Below, piece by piece: positions 1 through 8,989 of a DNA stretch of 64,000 bases. This DNA is from Streptacidiphilus fuscans (GTDB lineage: Bacteria; Actinomycetota; Actinomycetes; Streptomycetales; Streptomycetaceae): NCBI RefSeq assembly GCF_015690355.1, contig NZ_JADPRT010000001.1, positions 310,001-374,000 on the forward strand, in the 5' to 3' direction. A model generated the notes under the pieces. It saw only the letters and a program-made list of their open reading frames with translations, was not told where the DNA came from and did no database searches. The position numbers and the translations under genes are program-made. Every line of letters starts with the position of its first letter. The first letter of the stretch is position 1.

Positions 1-39
1 AGTCCGGCACGGTGCTGCAACGGGAGAGGGTGAGACGGC

Positions 40-1035
40 ATGGCCCTCGTCATCGACACGGGCACGATCCCCGAGAGAGAACGCCTGGAGGCCTGGAGCC
101 AGGCGCTGGCGCAGGTCATCGTGCCGGTCAAGGTCGCCTCCCGGGCCCCGGGCGCGCTGCTCGGCCAGGTCCGCTCGCACCGTCTCGGCTACATGCGCAC
201 CGCCTCGCTCGTCGCCGACCCCCAGCGGATCAGCCGCCCGCCGAGCCTGTGCGTGGAGGACCGGGCCGAGCGTTTCGCGCTCGCCCTGCAGAGCGAGGGC
301 GAGACCCGGCTGACACAGGAGGGGCGCTCCGCCCGACTCGGGCCCGACGACATGGTGCTGCTCGATCTGCGGCGGCCCTTCGCCCTCGACTTCCCGCAGC
401 CGTTCCGCCTCGACCTCGTCCACCTCCCGCAGCGCGCCCTCGGCGGCCCGAGGACGCTGGAGCAGCTGGCCGGCCGGACCCTCCCCGCCGACGGCGGCCC
501 CGCGTCCGCGCTCCGGCTGCTGCTCAGGGGCACGCTGCGGGCGGCCGGGGAGTTCCGGCCCGTCGCCGCCGAGCGCCTGGCCGGGCACGTCGCCGACCTG
601 GTCGACGCGATCGCGTTCGAGAGCCGCGACGAGCCGGTGCCGACCACCGCGCGCGAGCACCTGGTGCCGCTCATCCGCGACCACGTCGACGCGCACCTGG
701 GCGACCCGGACCTCGGCCCGGAGTCGGTGGCCGAGGCGTTCCGCATCTCGGTCCGCTACCTGCACCGCCTGTTCGAGGGACAAGACCTGACGGTGGCCCG
801 GCTGATCCAGCAGCGGCGCGTCGCGGCCTGCGCCCGCGAGCTGGACCGGCACGGGCATCGCGCGTCGAGCGTCGCCGCCGTGGCCCGGCGTCACGGCTTC
901 ACCAACGCCGCCCACTTCAGCCGCGCCTTCCGAGCCGCCTACGGCGTCTCCCCGCGCGTCTGGCGGGCCCGGGGCGGCCCGAGCGGCGGCGACCCCGCCG
1001 TGACGACAACAGAACCGGCAACTGCCGCCGCCTGA
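40..1035 (+). CDS. AraC-family transcriptional regulator
   Basis: A 331-residue regulator. Residues about 30-170 resemble the AraC-binding-like ligand domain (PF14525 type, as in NphR/FeaR). Residues about 215-310 form the double helix-turn-helix: the first HTH lies around SVRYLHRLFEG and the second around HGFTNAAHFSRAF, followed by the family signature YGVSPRVWR. The ATG follows a GGGAGAGG ribosome site. The next gene, another AraC-type regulator, starts 10 bp after the stop on the same strand, so the two are probably co-transcribed. No effector can be inferred. Two more regulators of the same architecture lie at 12026-13015 and 13059-14162. Confidence 0.9.
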   Translation: MALVIDTGTIPERERLEAWSQALAQVIVPVKVASRAPGALLGQVRSHRLGYMRTASLVADPQRISRPPSLCVEDRAERFALALQSEGETRLTQEGRSARLGPDDMVLLDLRRPFALDFPQPFRLDLVHLPQRALGGPRTLEQLAGRTLPADGGPASALRLLLRGTLRAAGEFRPVAAERLAGHVADLVDAIAFESRDEPVPTTAREHLVPLIRDHVDAHLGDPDLGPESVAEAFRISVRYLHRLFEGQDLTVARLIQQRRVAACARELDRHGHRASSVAAVARRHGFTNAAHFSRAFRAAYGVSPRVWRARGGPSGGDPAVTTTEPATAAA

Positions 1036-1045
1036 CGGAGAACCC

Positions 1046-1870
1046 ATGCCCACCACCTCGGCCGTGCTGATCCCGCACGGACGCCACCTCTCGCACGCCA
1101 CGCAGGCGGCCGAGCCGGTGCTCGCGCTGCTCGTGCCCACCGACGGACGCCGCACGGACGTCCGGCTCTGGCGCGACCCCTCCGACGCCCCGGCCCGCGC
1201 CTGCCGCGCGGCGCTGACGGACGAGGACGCCGCCACGCTCCTGGTGCCCTGGGCCGCGCTGACGCGGGACCTGCGGACCCTGCCCGCGAGCGACTGCTGC
1301 CTGACGGCCGACCTGCCGAGCAGCGCGCTGCTGGTCGAGCTCGTCGGCGCGCTGGTACGCGACGAGGTCCGGTCCACCAGCCCCCACGTGGCCGGACTGC
1401 TCACCGATCTGACGGCGACCCTGCTGGCGGAGCTCGCGCAGGCCGGACTCGCCGCTGCGCCGGCGGAGGACGGGGCAGCGCCGCAGAGCCCGCACCGGCG
1501 TCTGCTCGACGAACTGCGCTGGCACGTCAACACCGGCCTCGGCGATGCGGAGCTGTCCCCGCAGGAGGTCGCGGCGCGGCACCACATATCGGTGCGGCAA
1601 CTGCACAAGGTCTTCGCGGCCGAGGGCACCACGCTCGGTCGGTGGGTGCTGCAACGTCGGCTGGAGGAAAGCGCGCGCGAGCTGGCCAAGTCCGGTATCA
1701 CCGGCCGGAAGATCGCGGCCACGGCCACCCGTTGGGGCTTCTCCAACGCCGCGCACTTCAGCCGGGTGTTCCGCGACGCGTTCGGCGTCGCGCCGCAGGA
1801 GTGGCGGGCCATCCGCACCGAGCTCGCGCTGCACGCCGGGCCCGGGCAGTCGGAAGAGGGCGGCGACTGA
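1046..1870 (+). CDS. AraC-family transcriptional regulator (second of pair)
   Basis: A 274-residue protein with a clear C-terminal AraC DNA-binding domain (about residues 150-255). The HTH pair is visible around ISVRQLHKVFAAEG and WGFSNAAHFSRVF, and the tail motif is FGVAPQEWR. The N-terminal ~140 residues are shorter than in the preceding gene and I do not recognise a sensor fold, so it may be a reduced form. It follows the first araC-like gene after 10 bp and converges on the amidohydrolase gene, with a strong hairpin between them. Target and ligand are unknown. Confidence 0.85.
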   Translation: MPTTSAVLIPHGRHLSHATQAAEPVLALLVPTDGRRTDVRLWRDPSDAPARACRAALTDEDAATLLVPWAALTRDLRTLPASDCCLTADLPSSALLVELVGALVRDEVRSTSPHVAGLLTDLTATLLAELAQAGLAAAPAEDGAAPQSPHRRLLDELRWHVNTGLGDAELSPQEVAARHHISVRQLHKVFAAEGTTLGRWVLQRRLEESARELAKSGITGRKIAATATRWGFSNAAHFSRVFRDAFGVAPQEWRAIRTELALHAGPGQSEEGGD

Positions 1871-1905
1871 GCGGCCCGGGCGGCACGGCAGCACGGCGGC
1901 ACGCT

Positions 1906-1945
1906 GAAGGGCGGTCACCTTCCTCGGGGGAGGCGACCGCCCTTC
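1906..1945. terminator. Bidirectional hairpin terminator
   Basis: A perfect 11-bp inverted repeat, GAAGGGCGGTC (1906-1916) and GACCGCCCTTC (1935-1945), lies between the convergent araC-like gene and the amidohydrolase gene. There is no long T-run, as is common in actinomycetes. Confidence 0.75.
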
Positions 1946-1967
1946 GTCGTTTCAGAGGGTCACCGGC

Positions 1968-3848
1968 TTACAGGAAGCAGTCGTCGAGCCCGGCCAGCGA
2001 CGGCATGGGAGCGCCGCCGCGGGCCTGCGCCCAGCGGGTCTGGGCCAGGGAGTCGTCGGCGGCCTCCGCGAGGGCCAGCGCCTGCGCCGCGCCCGCCGAG
2101 TTCTCCGGGGCCGCCTGGTAGCCGCCGAAGTGCGCGACCGGGCTCCACAGCGGAGTGACCTCGGGCAGCGGCGCGGTCAGCCCCTCGTGCTCGGCGGCGC
2201 TGTGCACGATCTTCCCGCCGACGACCGTCAGCACCGACTCGATGTGCGGGATCCGGTGCTCCGCGACGTCGAAGTAGTCCTCGGTGAGCAGGGCGAAGTC
2301 GGCGAAACTCCCGGTCGTCAGACGGCCCTTCACCTCGGCCTCGCCGGTGAGCCTGGCGCCGCCGAGGGTGTAGAGCGTAAGTGCCTCGGCGCGGTCGATC
2401 CGGTTGCGCTCCGAGCGCAGCACGCGGCCCGCCACGTTCCTGCCGGTGATCAGCCAGTGCAGCGACACCCAGGGGTTGTAGGAGGAGACGCGGGTGGCGT
2501 CGGAGCCGGCGGCCAGGGTCAGACCGCGGTCCAGGATCTCCCGCAGCGGCGGCGCCTCGGCGGCTGCGCCGACCCCGTAGCGGGAGCGGAACGCCTCGCC
2601 CTGGAAGGAGAGCCGGTTCTGCACGGACACGCCGCCGCCCAGCGCGGCGATCCGGTCGAGGCTGTCCGGGGAGACCGTCTCGGCGTGGTCGAACAGCCAC
2701 CGGTTGCCGCCGGGGAAGAGACCCTCGGCGGCGAGCTTCTCGAAGACCGACAGGTCGCGGCGGATCGTCTCGTCGTAGGTGGCGTGCAGCCGGAAGCCCC
2801 AGCCGTGCTCCAGCAGCAGCCGCACCGCCTTCTCGAACTCCTCCTCGTAGGAGCGCAGTTCCGGGCGCGGCTCGGAGAAGTTCTCGAAGTCGGCGGCGGC
2901 CCAGGTGAGGTTCTCGCCCGCGCCGTTCAGGCGCAACCACTCGTCGCCGTCGCCCATCCTGACCGTGCTGGTCCAGCGCCGGAGGTCGTCCAGCTCCTGC
3001 CCGGCGGTCTGCGGGAAGAGGTGGTAGGCGATCCGGAGCGTGAGCTCGCCCTTGGCGGCCAGCTCGGTGACGGTCCGGTAGTTCTCGGGGAAGCTCTGGA
3101 ACCCGCCCGCGGCGTCGATCGCCGAGGTCATGCCGAAGCGGTTCAGCTCGCGCAGGAAGTACCGGGTGGAGGCGGCCCGGTGCTCCTCGTCCAGGATCGG
3201 CGCCTTGGCCAGCGTGGAGTAGAGCACCAGCGCGCTCGGCGCGGCCAGCAGCAGACCGGTCGGGTCGCCCTGGTGATTGCGCACGATCTGCCCGCCGGGC
3301 GGGTTCGGGGTGTTCCGGTCGATCCCGGCCGCGGCGAGGGCGGCCCGGTTCATCAGAGCCGCCTGGTACAGGTGCAGCACGAAGACCGGCGTGTCCGGGG
3401 CAGCCGCGTTGAGCTCGGCGAGGGTCGGCATCCGCCGCTCCGCGAACTGGTCGGCGGACCAGCCGCCCACCACGCGCACCCACTGGCCCATGGGCGTCCG
3501 CTCCGCCTGCTCGCGCAGCATGGCCAGCGCCTGACGCAGCGTCGGAACGCCGTCCCAGCGCAGCTCCAGCACGTAGTTCAGCCCGCCGCGGATGACGTGC
3601 AGATGCGCGTCGTTGAGCCCGGGTATCGCCCGCCGCCCGAGCGCGTCCACGACCCGCGTGTACGGGCCGACTTGCGGGACGACGTCGCCGTCGTCCCCGA
3701 CGGCGGTGATCCGGCCGTCCTTCACGGCCAGTGCGGTCGCCTGGGGGTGGGCGGGGTCGCCGGTCCAGATCCGGGCGTTGCGCAGCACGAGATCGGCGGG
3801 CTCCTCCGGACGGCCCGGGACGATTCCGACAACGGGCATGTGGGGCAC
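1968..3848 (-). CDS. YtcJ-like metal-dependent amidohydrolase
   Basis: A 626-residue amidohydrolase of the Amidohydro_3/YtcJ group. The N-terminal strand VLRNARIWTGD is typical, followed by the metal-binding HxH in LNDAHLHV and a late Asp in the GSDATRVSSYNPW region. The middle of the barrel contains LHATYDE and DHAETVS, which carry further candidate ligands. I chose the GTG at 3848 because GAGGAG sits 5 nt upstream; the ATG three codons later is 14 nt from that site. The substrate is not predictable; family members hydrolyse amide or cyclic amide bonds of exogenous compounds. It has its own promoter region and converges on the two AraC genes. Confidence 0.85.
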   Translation of the reverse strand: MPHMPVVGIVPGRPEEPADLVLRNARIWTGDPAHPQATALAVKDGRITAVGDDGDVVPQVGPYTRVVDALGRRAIPGLNDAHLHVIRGGLNYVLELRWDGVPTLRQALAMLREQAERTPMGQWVRVVGGWSADQFAERRMPTLAELNAAAPDTPVFVLHLYQAALMNRAALAAAGIDRNTPNPPGGQIVRNHQGDPTGLLLAAPSALVLYSTLAKAPILDEEHRAASTRYFLRELNRFGMTSAIDAAGGFQSFPENYRTVTELAAKGELTLRIAYHLFPQTAGQELDDLRRWTSTVRMGDGDEWLRLNGAGENLTWAAADFENFSEPRPELRSYEEEFEKAVRLLLEHGWGFRLHATYDETIRRDLSVFEKLAAEGLFPGGNRWLFDHAETVSPDSLDRIAALGGGVSVQNRLSFQGEAFRSRYGVGAAAEAPPLREILDRGLTLAAGSDATRVSSYNPWVSLHWLITGRNVAGRVLRSERNRIDRAEALTLYTLGGARLTGEAEVKGRLTTGSFADFALLTEDYFDVAEHRIPHIESVLTVVGGKIVHSAAEHEGLTAPLPEVTPLWSPVAHFGGYQAAPENSAGAAQALALAEAADDSLAQTRWAQARGGAPMPSLAGLDDCFL

Positions 3849-3892
3849 GGCGTCTCCTCGGTTCACGGCAAGCGGCGTTCGCCTGCGTGCGG

Positions 3893-3924
3893 AATCTAGG
3901 CGGCGGGTTCGCCTGCGGCTTTGC
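3893..3924 (-). promoter_or_regulatory. Promoter-like element of amidohydrolase gene
   Basis: On the minus strand GCAAAG is followed by 20 nt and TAGATT, about 45 nt upstream of the chosen GTG start. It matches the recurring bipartite pattern seen upstream of several other genes here. Inferred from sequence only. Confidence 0.35.
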
Positions 3925-3981
3925 GGAGGGCGCACGACGTGTTGCCGGTGGGAGCCCGCGCCCTGAGGCAGCGCAACTTCC

Positions 3982-4689
3982 CTAAGCTGCCGAAGGCTTC
4001 GGCTCGCGGTAGCCGACGGCCGCCGCCGCGAGGTTGACCGTGCTGACGAGCAGCGCCCAGGCGAGACGTCCGTGCAGGACGAACGCCGCGCCGACCGTCG
4101 CGCCGACGACCATCAGCGCGATGGCGATCACGCGGCGGCGGATCCGCGGGTTGCGGCCGCCGGCCAGGGTCGAGTCCGCGCCGAGGCCGGTGATGGTGAG
4201 GGTGAGCACCGTCGTCGTCATGTCCGGGATCCCGAGCTTGCGGACGGTGCCGTTGCGCAGGCCCATGGCCAGGGCCAGCAGCCCGATGAGAAGCAGGTGT
4301 TGGCTGTGGGCGGCGAAGGCCACGACGGTCGCCGCCGCCTGCAGGGCCGTCTCGGTCAGCAGCGCCGCGCGCACCCACGGTTCGCGGGCGCGCGCGGAGG
4401 CCCATACGGCCAGGCGGCCCGCGCCGATCGCGCCGACCAGGAAGGCGGCGAGGGAGACCAGCGAACCGGAGATCGAGAAGCCGGGCGCGCCGGCCAGCGC
4501 GAAGCCGATCACCACCACGTTGCCCGTCATGTTGGCGGTGAAGACGTGTCCGAGGCCGAGGTAGCTGACCGCGTCGATCAGACCGCTGGCGAGGGTGAGC
4601 GCGAAGAGGGTCACGGACAGGGGGTGGGCGTCGCCCAGCTTCGCCGGTTCGACGGCGGTGGGTGCGGGCGGCGGCATGGTCTCGTTCAC
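3982..4689 (-). CDS. DUF1275 (YoaK-type) membrane protein
   Basis: A 235-residue hydrophobic protein with about six membrane segments and the family hallmark GLIDAVSYLGLGHVFTANMTGN near the N terminus, shown here as GLIDAVSYLGLG then FTANMTGN. DUF1275 proteins are uncharacterised integral membrane proteins. The start is uncertain: the GTG at 4689 has a weak GGAT site, while an ATG at 4677 lies four codons in. It is divergent from an MFS exporter gene, and a perfect 22-bp palindrome lies directly upstream of the start. Confidence 0.85.
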   Translation of the reverse strand: MNETMPPPAPTAVEPAKLGDAHPLSVTLFALTLASGLIDAVSYLGLGHVFTANMTGNVVVIGFALAGAPGFSISGSLVSLAAFLVGAIGAGRLAVWASARAREPWVRAALLTETALQAAATVVAFAAHSQHLLLIGLLALAMGLRNGTVRKLGIPDMTTTVLTLTITGLGADSTLAGGRNPRIRRRVIAIALMVVGATVGAAFVLHGRLAWALLVSTVNLAAAAVGYREPKPSAA

Positions 4690-4706
4690 GTGGCATCCGG
4701 GTGGGT

Positions 4707-4728
4707 CGTCGGGGCAGTTGCCCCGACG
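4707..4728. promoter_or_regulatory. Palindromic operator candidate between DUF1275 and MFS genes
   Basis: Perfect 10-bp arms, CGTCGGGGCA (4707-4716) and TGCCCCGACG (4719-4728), separated by 2 bp and 18 bp upstream of the DUF1275 start. The 2-nt spacer suits a dimeric repressor site better than a terminator loop. No TetR-type gene is adjacent, so the cognate regulator is unknown. Confidence 0.5.
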
Positions 4729-4874
4729 GTAAGGAGCCGCGCGGTGCGCGGGGTGCGCGGAGCGCACGGGAGGTTGTCGCGCGGTGCACGGGTCACGGCT
4801 CCCGTGTGCGGGTCTCGGTTCCCGCGCACGGGCCGCCGCGTCGTGCAGTCTCGGAACAGTGCCGGGCACGCGGG

Positions 4875-4906
4875 GGCAAGTCGCTTCGCGATCTGCTGCC
4901 TAGCAT
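4875..4906 (+). promoter_or_regulatory. Promoter-like element of MFS gene
   Basis: GGCAAG, then 20 nt, then TAGCAT, ending about 78 nt before the MFS start codon. This is the clearest instance of the recurring CAAG-N19-21-TAGnnT pattern in the window. Confidence 0.4.
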
Positions 4907-4983
4907 GGCCGGGCGCGGAGTGCGCACAGTCCGTCAGGAACCTCTGGGCGGCGGGCGGACCGAGCGAACGGGACGGTGCGGGG

Positions 4984-6672
4984 ATGAGCGACACGGACGG
5001 CGGAGACGGCGCGAACACCGCCGCACCGACGAAGGCCACCGCACCGGAGGAGCCGACAGAACCGACGCAGCCCTCGGGCTCGGCCTGGTCGCCGTTGCGG
5101 GTGCGGATCTTCCGTGAGCTCTGGCTGGCCCAGTTCGCCTCCAATGTCGGCAGCTGGATGCAGACGGTCGGCGCGCAGTGGCTGCTGGTCAGCCACGGCG
5201 CGGGACAGGTCGCGCTGGTGCAGGTCGCGGCGGGGCTTCCGGTGCTGTTCCTGGCGCTGCCCGCCGGCGTGCTGGCCGACCTGGTCGACCGCAGGCGGCT
5301 GCTGCTCATCATGCAGGGCGCGATGGCGCTGGTCGCGACGGTCCTTGCCGGGCTCTCCTTCGCCGGGCTGCTCGGCTCGTGGTCGCTGCTGGGGCTCACC
5401 TTCCTGCTGGGCTGCGGCGGCGCGCTCAACGGGCCCGCGTGGCAGGCGGTCCAGCCCTCCCTCGTCCCGCGCGACCAGTTGCGGCAGGCCTCGGCGCTCG
5501 GCGCGGTGAACCAGAACCTGGCCCGCGCGATCGGCCCCGCGCTCGGCGGGGCGCTCGTCGCCTTCCTCGGCGTCAGCTGGACGTTCGCGGTCAACGCGGT
5601 GTCGTTCCTCGGGATTCTGATCGTCCTGGCCCTGTGGCGGCCGAGCGGGGAGTCGCGCACACCGCGACCCGGCCAGGAGCGCGAGCACATGCTGGCCGCC
5701 CTCCGTGCGGGCGGCCGTTACGTCCGCCGCGCGCCGCGGGTGCGGCGGATCCTGCTGCGCAGCGCGCTGTTCGTGCCGAGCGCCGCCGCGCTCTGGGCTC
5801 TGCTTCCGGTCACCGCGCAGAAGTCGCTGGGCCTCGGCGCGGCCGGGTACGGGCTGTTGCTGGGCGCGGTGGGCCTCGGAGCTGTCGGCGGGGCGACGGC
5901 ACTGCCGCTGGTCTCGCGGCGGATCGGGGGCAACGGCGCGCTCGCGCTCGCCGGGACCGTCTTCGCCGGTGCTCTGCTGGACCTCGCCTGGGTCCCGAGC
6001 GTCCCAGCCGCCTGGATCGCGCTCATGCTGGCCGGAGCTGCCTGGATCATCGGCCTGTCCACCCTGAACGCGGGCCTGCAACTGGCCTTGCCCACCTGGG
6101 TCCGGGCCCGCGCGGTCGCCTTCTACCTGCTGGTCTTCCAGGGCGGCATGGCGCTCGGCTCGCTGGTGTGGGGTCAGGTCGCGCAGCACACCAGCGTCAC
6201 CCTCGCGATGGCGCTCGCCGGTGCGCTGCTGCTCGTCGGCGTCGTCTCGCTGCGTTGGCTGCGTCTGCTGGACGGCCGCGTCGACCCGACGCTCTCCGAG
6301 GCCTGGCCGGAGCCCCGGCTGCTGGTCGAACCCGCCCCGCAGGACGGGCCGGTGCTGGTGACCGCGGTCTACCGGGTCCGGCCGGAACGGGTGCCGGACT
6401 TCGCGCAGGCGATGCGGAGGGTGGAGAACTCACGCCGCCGCACCGGCGCGGTCACCTGGGGCCTGTACCGCGACGCCGCGAGCGAGGACCGGTTCGTCGA
6501 GGCGTTCACCGTCAGCTCCTGGTCCGAGCACTGCGCCCAGCACCACGGCCGCTACACCGGCATGGACCACACCTTCGAGACCCGCGCCCGGGAGCTGCTG
6601 GAGGAGGATCCGGTGGTCACCCACGCCGTCATGGTCGAGCCGGACACGGCAGGCGTGACCCGGATGCGATGA
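4984..6672 (+). CDS. MFS transporter with C-terminal ABM-like domain (EntS/MFS_3 type)
   Basis: A 562-residue transporter of the MFS_3/DUF894 group. A Thr/Glu/Pro-rich leader (residues 1-35) precedes WSPLRVRIFRELWLAQFASNVG, the typical first helix (the conserved FRELWLAQFASNVG part). About 12 membrane helices extend to residue ~430. The last ~95 residues form a soluble domain beginning PVLVTAVYRVRPERVPDF that resembles an antibiotic-biosynthesis-monooxygenase-like barrel, a usual tail in this group. The reading frame continues far upstream, but the start MSDTDGG is where transporter composition begins. The likely role is small-molecule export; the substrate is unknown. A LysR gene follows after 7 bp. 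Confidence 0.85.
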   Translation: MSDTDGGDGANTAAPTKATAPEEPTEPTQPSGSAWSPLRVRIFRELWLAQFASNVGSWMQTVGAQWLLVSHGAGQVALVQVAAGLPVLFLALPAGVLADLVDRRRLLLIMQGAMALVATVLAGLSFAGLLGSWSLLGLTFLLGCGGALNGPAWQAVQPSLVPRDQLRQASALGAVNQNLARAIGPALGGALVAFLGVSWTFAVNAVSFLGILIVLALWRPSGESRTPRPGQEREHMLAALRAGGRYVRRAPRVRRILLRSALFVPSAAALWALLPVTAQKSLGLGAAGYGLLLGAVGLGAVGGATALPLVSRRIGGNGALALAGTVFAGALLDLAWVPSVPAAWIALMLAGAAWIIGLSTLNAGLQLALPTWVRARAVAFYLLVFQGGMALGSLVWGQVAQHTSVTLAMALAGALLLVGVVSLRWLRLLDGRVDPTLSEAWPEPRLLVEPAPQDGPVLVTAVYRVRPERVPDFAQAMRRVENSRRRTGAVTWGLYRDAASEDRFVEAFTVSSWSEHCAQHHGRYTGMDHTFETRARELLEEDPVVTHAVMVEPDTAGVTRMR

Positions 6673-6679
6673 TCCACGG

Positions 6680-7540
6680 ATGGATCTGCGGCAGTTGGAG
6701 GTCGTCGTCGCGGTGGCCGAGGAGGGCGGGTTCACCGCCGCCGCCCGCCGCCTGCACGTGGTGCAGTCGGCGGTCTCCGGGACGGTCCGGGCGCTGGAGA
6801 AGGATCTGGGCGTCCGGCTCTTCGAGCGCACCACGCACCGCGTCACGCTGACCGCCGTGGGGGAGTCGTTCGTTCCCGCCGCGCGCCTCGCGCTCAGGGC
6901 GGCGGAGCAGGCGCGTGCGGTGGCCGACGAGGCACGCGGGGAGCTGCGCGGGGTGCTGACGGTCGGCACGATGCAGGGCGTCTGGCTGGGCCTGGACCGG
7001 GCGTTGGCCGCGCTGCGCGCCGAACATCCGGGACTGGTGGTGCGGTTGCGCCAGGCGGCGGTGGCGGACATCCGCGCGGCGCTGCGGGACGGCACGGTGG
7101 ACGTCGCGGTGGTGGCCTTCGACCGCCAGCAGCGGCGCGGCCTGGAGGTCCGGCTGCTGGCCCGCGAGGAGATGGTCCTGGTCGCCTCGCCCGCACGGGA
7201 GTTCGCCGAGCCGGACACGGTCGGCTACGCGGAGGTCGCCGAGCTGCCGTTCGTGGACTTCGCGCCCGGCTGGGCGATCAGGGGAGCGGTCGACCGGGCG
7301 TTCCGCGCGGCGGCCGTGGAGCGTGCGGCGGTCTTCGAGGTGAACGACATCGGCGCCGCGACCGAGCTGGTCCGGCACGACCTGGGCGTCTGCGTCCTGC
7401 CGGACTCGATCGCCGCCCGGATCCCCGGTCTCGCGCTGCGCCGGTTCCCGAGCCGGCCGCCGCGCTGGAACGTGACGGTGGCGCGGCCCGCCGGAGATCC
7501 CACTCCGGCGGTCGCCGCGCTGCTGCGTCATCTCGGCTGA
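6680..7540 (+). CDS. LysR-family transcriptional regulator
   Basis: A 286-residue LysR regulator. The winged HTH occupies residues 1-60 (FTAAARRLHVVQSAVSGTVR, then LFERTTHRVTLT), and the LysR substrate-binding domain spans about 90-285. It starts 7 bp after the MFS_3 exporter and so is probably co-transcribed with it. It runs convergently into a second MFS gene only 8 bp away. It could control either exporter; neither an inducer nor a binding site is visible. Confidence 0.9.
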   Translation: MDLRQLEVVVAVAEEGGFTAAARRLHVVQSAVSGTVRALEKDLGVRLFERTTHRVTLTAVGESFVPAARLALRAAEQARAVADEARGELRGVLTVGTMQGVWLGLDRALAALRAEHPGLVVRLRQAAVADIRAALRDGTVDVAVVAFDRQQRRGLEVRLLAREEMVLVASPAREFAEPDTVGYAEVAELPFVDFAPGWAIRGAVDRAFRAAAVERAAVFEVNDIGAATELVRHDLGVCVLPDSIAARIPGLALRRFPSRPPRWNVTVARPAGDPTPAVAALLRHLG

Positions 7541-7544
7541 GGTT

Positions 7545-7566
7545 GGGCTCAGTTGACGCTGAGCCC
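7545..7566. terminator. Bidirectional hairpin between lysR and MFS genes
   Basis: GGGCTCAG (7545-7552) and CTGAGCCC (7559-7566) form a perfect 8-bp stem with a 6-nt loop, extendable by one pair. It overlaps the stop codon of the minus-strand MFS gene. Confidence 0.55.
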
Positions 7567-8820
7567 ACTGTCGGCGCCCTCGGCGCTGTTGGTGTCGCTG
7601 CTGTGCTCGGCCCGGCGCTCGGTGGTCCAGTAGAGCAGCGCCAGCAGCGGCAGGGCCGTGCCGAGGATCGAGACAGCCCACCAGCCGTACGCGTGGTAGA
7701 CGATCGTGCCGAGCTGCGAGCCCACCGCGCCTCCCGCGAAGAAGGTGGCGATGAAGACGCTGTTCAGCCGGGCCCGCGCGCTCGGGTCGAGCTGGTAGAC
7801 GACGTGCTGACCGAGGATCAGGGACGTCTGGACGGCGATGTCGAGCAGGATCGCCGCCAGCGCCAGCAGCACGACGTTGTGCCCGCCCAGGCCCGCGACG
7901 AACGCGCCGAGCGCCCCGATCAGCAGCGCCGCTCCGGTCAGCGGTCGGCCGAGGCCGCGGTCCGCCCAGCGGCCGACCACCGGGGCCACGACCACGCCCG
8001 CCGCGCCGACCAGCGCGAAGATGCCGACGCCGGAGGCCGGGTAGTGGAAGGCGGGACCGGTCAGCAGGAAGGAGACCGTGGTCCAGAACGCGCTGAAGGT
8101 CGCGAACAGCGCCGCCTGGTACAGCCCGCGCCGCATCAGCGCCGGGTGGGTGCGGACCAGCTTCGCGGTCGAGCGCAGCACCTGGTGGTAGGGCAGGTCG
8201 GTGGTCGGCGCGTGCTTCGGCAGCGCGAAGCGCAGCCCGACGGCGAGCAGCGCCATCAGCACGGCCGAGCCGAGGTAGACCACCCGCCAGCCGGCCGCGC
8301 CCGCGACCAGGCTGCTGAGCGTGCGGGAGAGCAGGATGCCGGTGAGCAGCCCGGCCATCACCCGGCCGACGATCCGGCCGCGGGTGTGGTCGGGTGCGAG
8401 ACTCGCCGCGAACGGCACCAGGATCTGGGCGACGACGGACGTCGCACCGCTGACCAGCGAGGCCAGCACCAGCATCGAGAAGCCGGTCGCCGCGCCGCCG
8501 ACCGCCATGGCGACGGTGGTGACGCCCAGCAGGATCGAGACCAGGCGCCGCTTCTCGAAGCGGTCGCCCAGGGGCACCAGGAAGAGCATGCCCAGCACGT
8601 AGCCGATCTGAGTGACCGTCACCAGCGCGCCGACGGTGGCGGCGCTGACGCCGAAGGCCGGGGCGAGCGTGGACAGCAGCGGCTGCGCGTAGTAGAGGTT
8701 CGCCACGGACAGGCCGGTGGCGACGGCGAGCAGCGCCACGAGCCAGCCGGGTATCGCGGTGCGCGAGGCGGTCCCGGTGCCGGGACCGAGGGTGGAGGTG
8801 GTGCCGGATGACTGGGCCAT
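7549..8820 (-). CDS. MFS transporter, AraJ/YnfM-like
   Basis: A 423-residue major facilitator with about 12 membrane helices. LSVANLYYAQPLLSTLAPAF in the first helix is the typical signature of this subgroup (LYYAQPLL), and FLVPLGDRFEKRR is the family loop 2-3 motif. The ATG at 8820 was chosen because GGAAGG lies 5 nt upstream; the frame extends 11 codons further without a better site. Likely a drug or sugar exporter of unknown substrate. Its leader contains two perfect palindromes. Confidence 0.88.
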   Translation of the reverse strand: MAQSSGTTSTLGPGTGTASRTAIPGWLVALLAVATGLSVANLYYAQPLLSTLAPAFGVSAATVGALVTVTQIGYVLGMLFLVPLGDRFEKRRLVSILLGVTTVAMAVGGAATGFSMLVLASLVSGATSVVAQILVPFAASLAPDHTRGRIVGRVMAGLLTGILLSRTLSSLVAGAAGWRVVYLGSAVLMALLAVGLRFALPKHAPTTDLPYHQVLRSTAKLVRTHPALMRRGLYQAALFATFSAFWTTVSFLLTGPAFHYPASGVGIFALVGAAGVVVAPVVGRWADRGLGRPLTGAALLIGALGAFVAGLGGHNVVLLALAAILLDIAVQTSLILGQHVVYQLDPSARARLNSVFIATFFAGGAVGSQLGTIVYHAYGWWAVSILGTALPLLALLYWTTERRAEHSSDTNSAEGADSGLSVN

Positions 8821-8846
8821 GGCTGCCTTCCGAGGACGTTCCGTTC

Positions 8847-8877
8847 GGTGCATGCGGCGGGGTTCGCCGCATGCACC
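8847..8877. promoter_or_regulatory. 31-bp perfect inverted repeat in leader of MFS gene
   Basis: GGTGCATGCGGCG (8847-8859) and CGCCGCATGCACC (8865-8877) are perfect 13-bp arms with a GGGTT spacer, ending 27 nt upstream of the MFS start on the minus strand. It could be a repressor operator, an mRNA leader hairpin, or a terminator for the upstream stress-protein gene. Confidence 0.5.
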
Positions 8878-8937
8878 CGTGTCAGCGCTGCCAGCCGCGC
8901 CCCGCTTCCCACCTCACGGCGATGATCCAGGACAACT

Positions 8938-8958
8938 GTCATCTCCGATCGAGATGAC
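8938..8958. promoter_or_regulatory. 21-bp perfect inverted repeat
   Basis: GTCATCTC (8938-8945) and GAGATGAC (8951-8958) with a 5-bp spacer, between the UspA stop and the MFS leader. It may be an operator for the MFS gene or a weak terminator of uspA. Confidence 0.4.
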
Positions 8959-8989
8959 CGAGGGAACCGCAGGACGGGCCGACCCTCGG

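Noticed and set aside
4072..4564. Open frame on the + strand opposite the DUF1275 gene
   Set aside because: Its translation is low-complexity shadow; the minus-strand frame has membrane helices and the DUF1275 signature.
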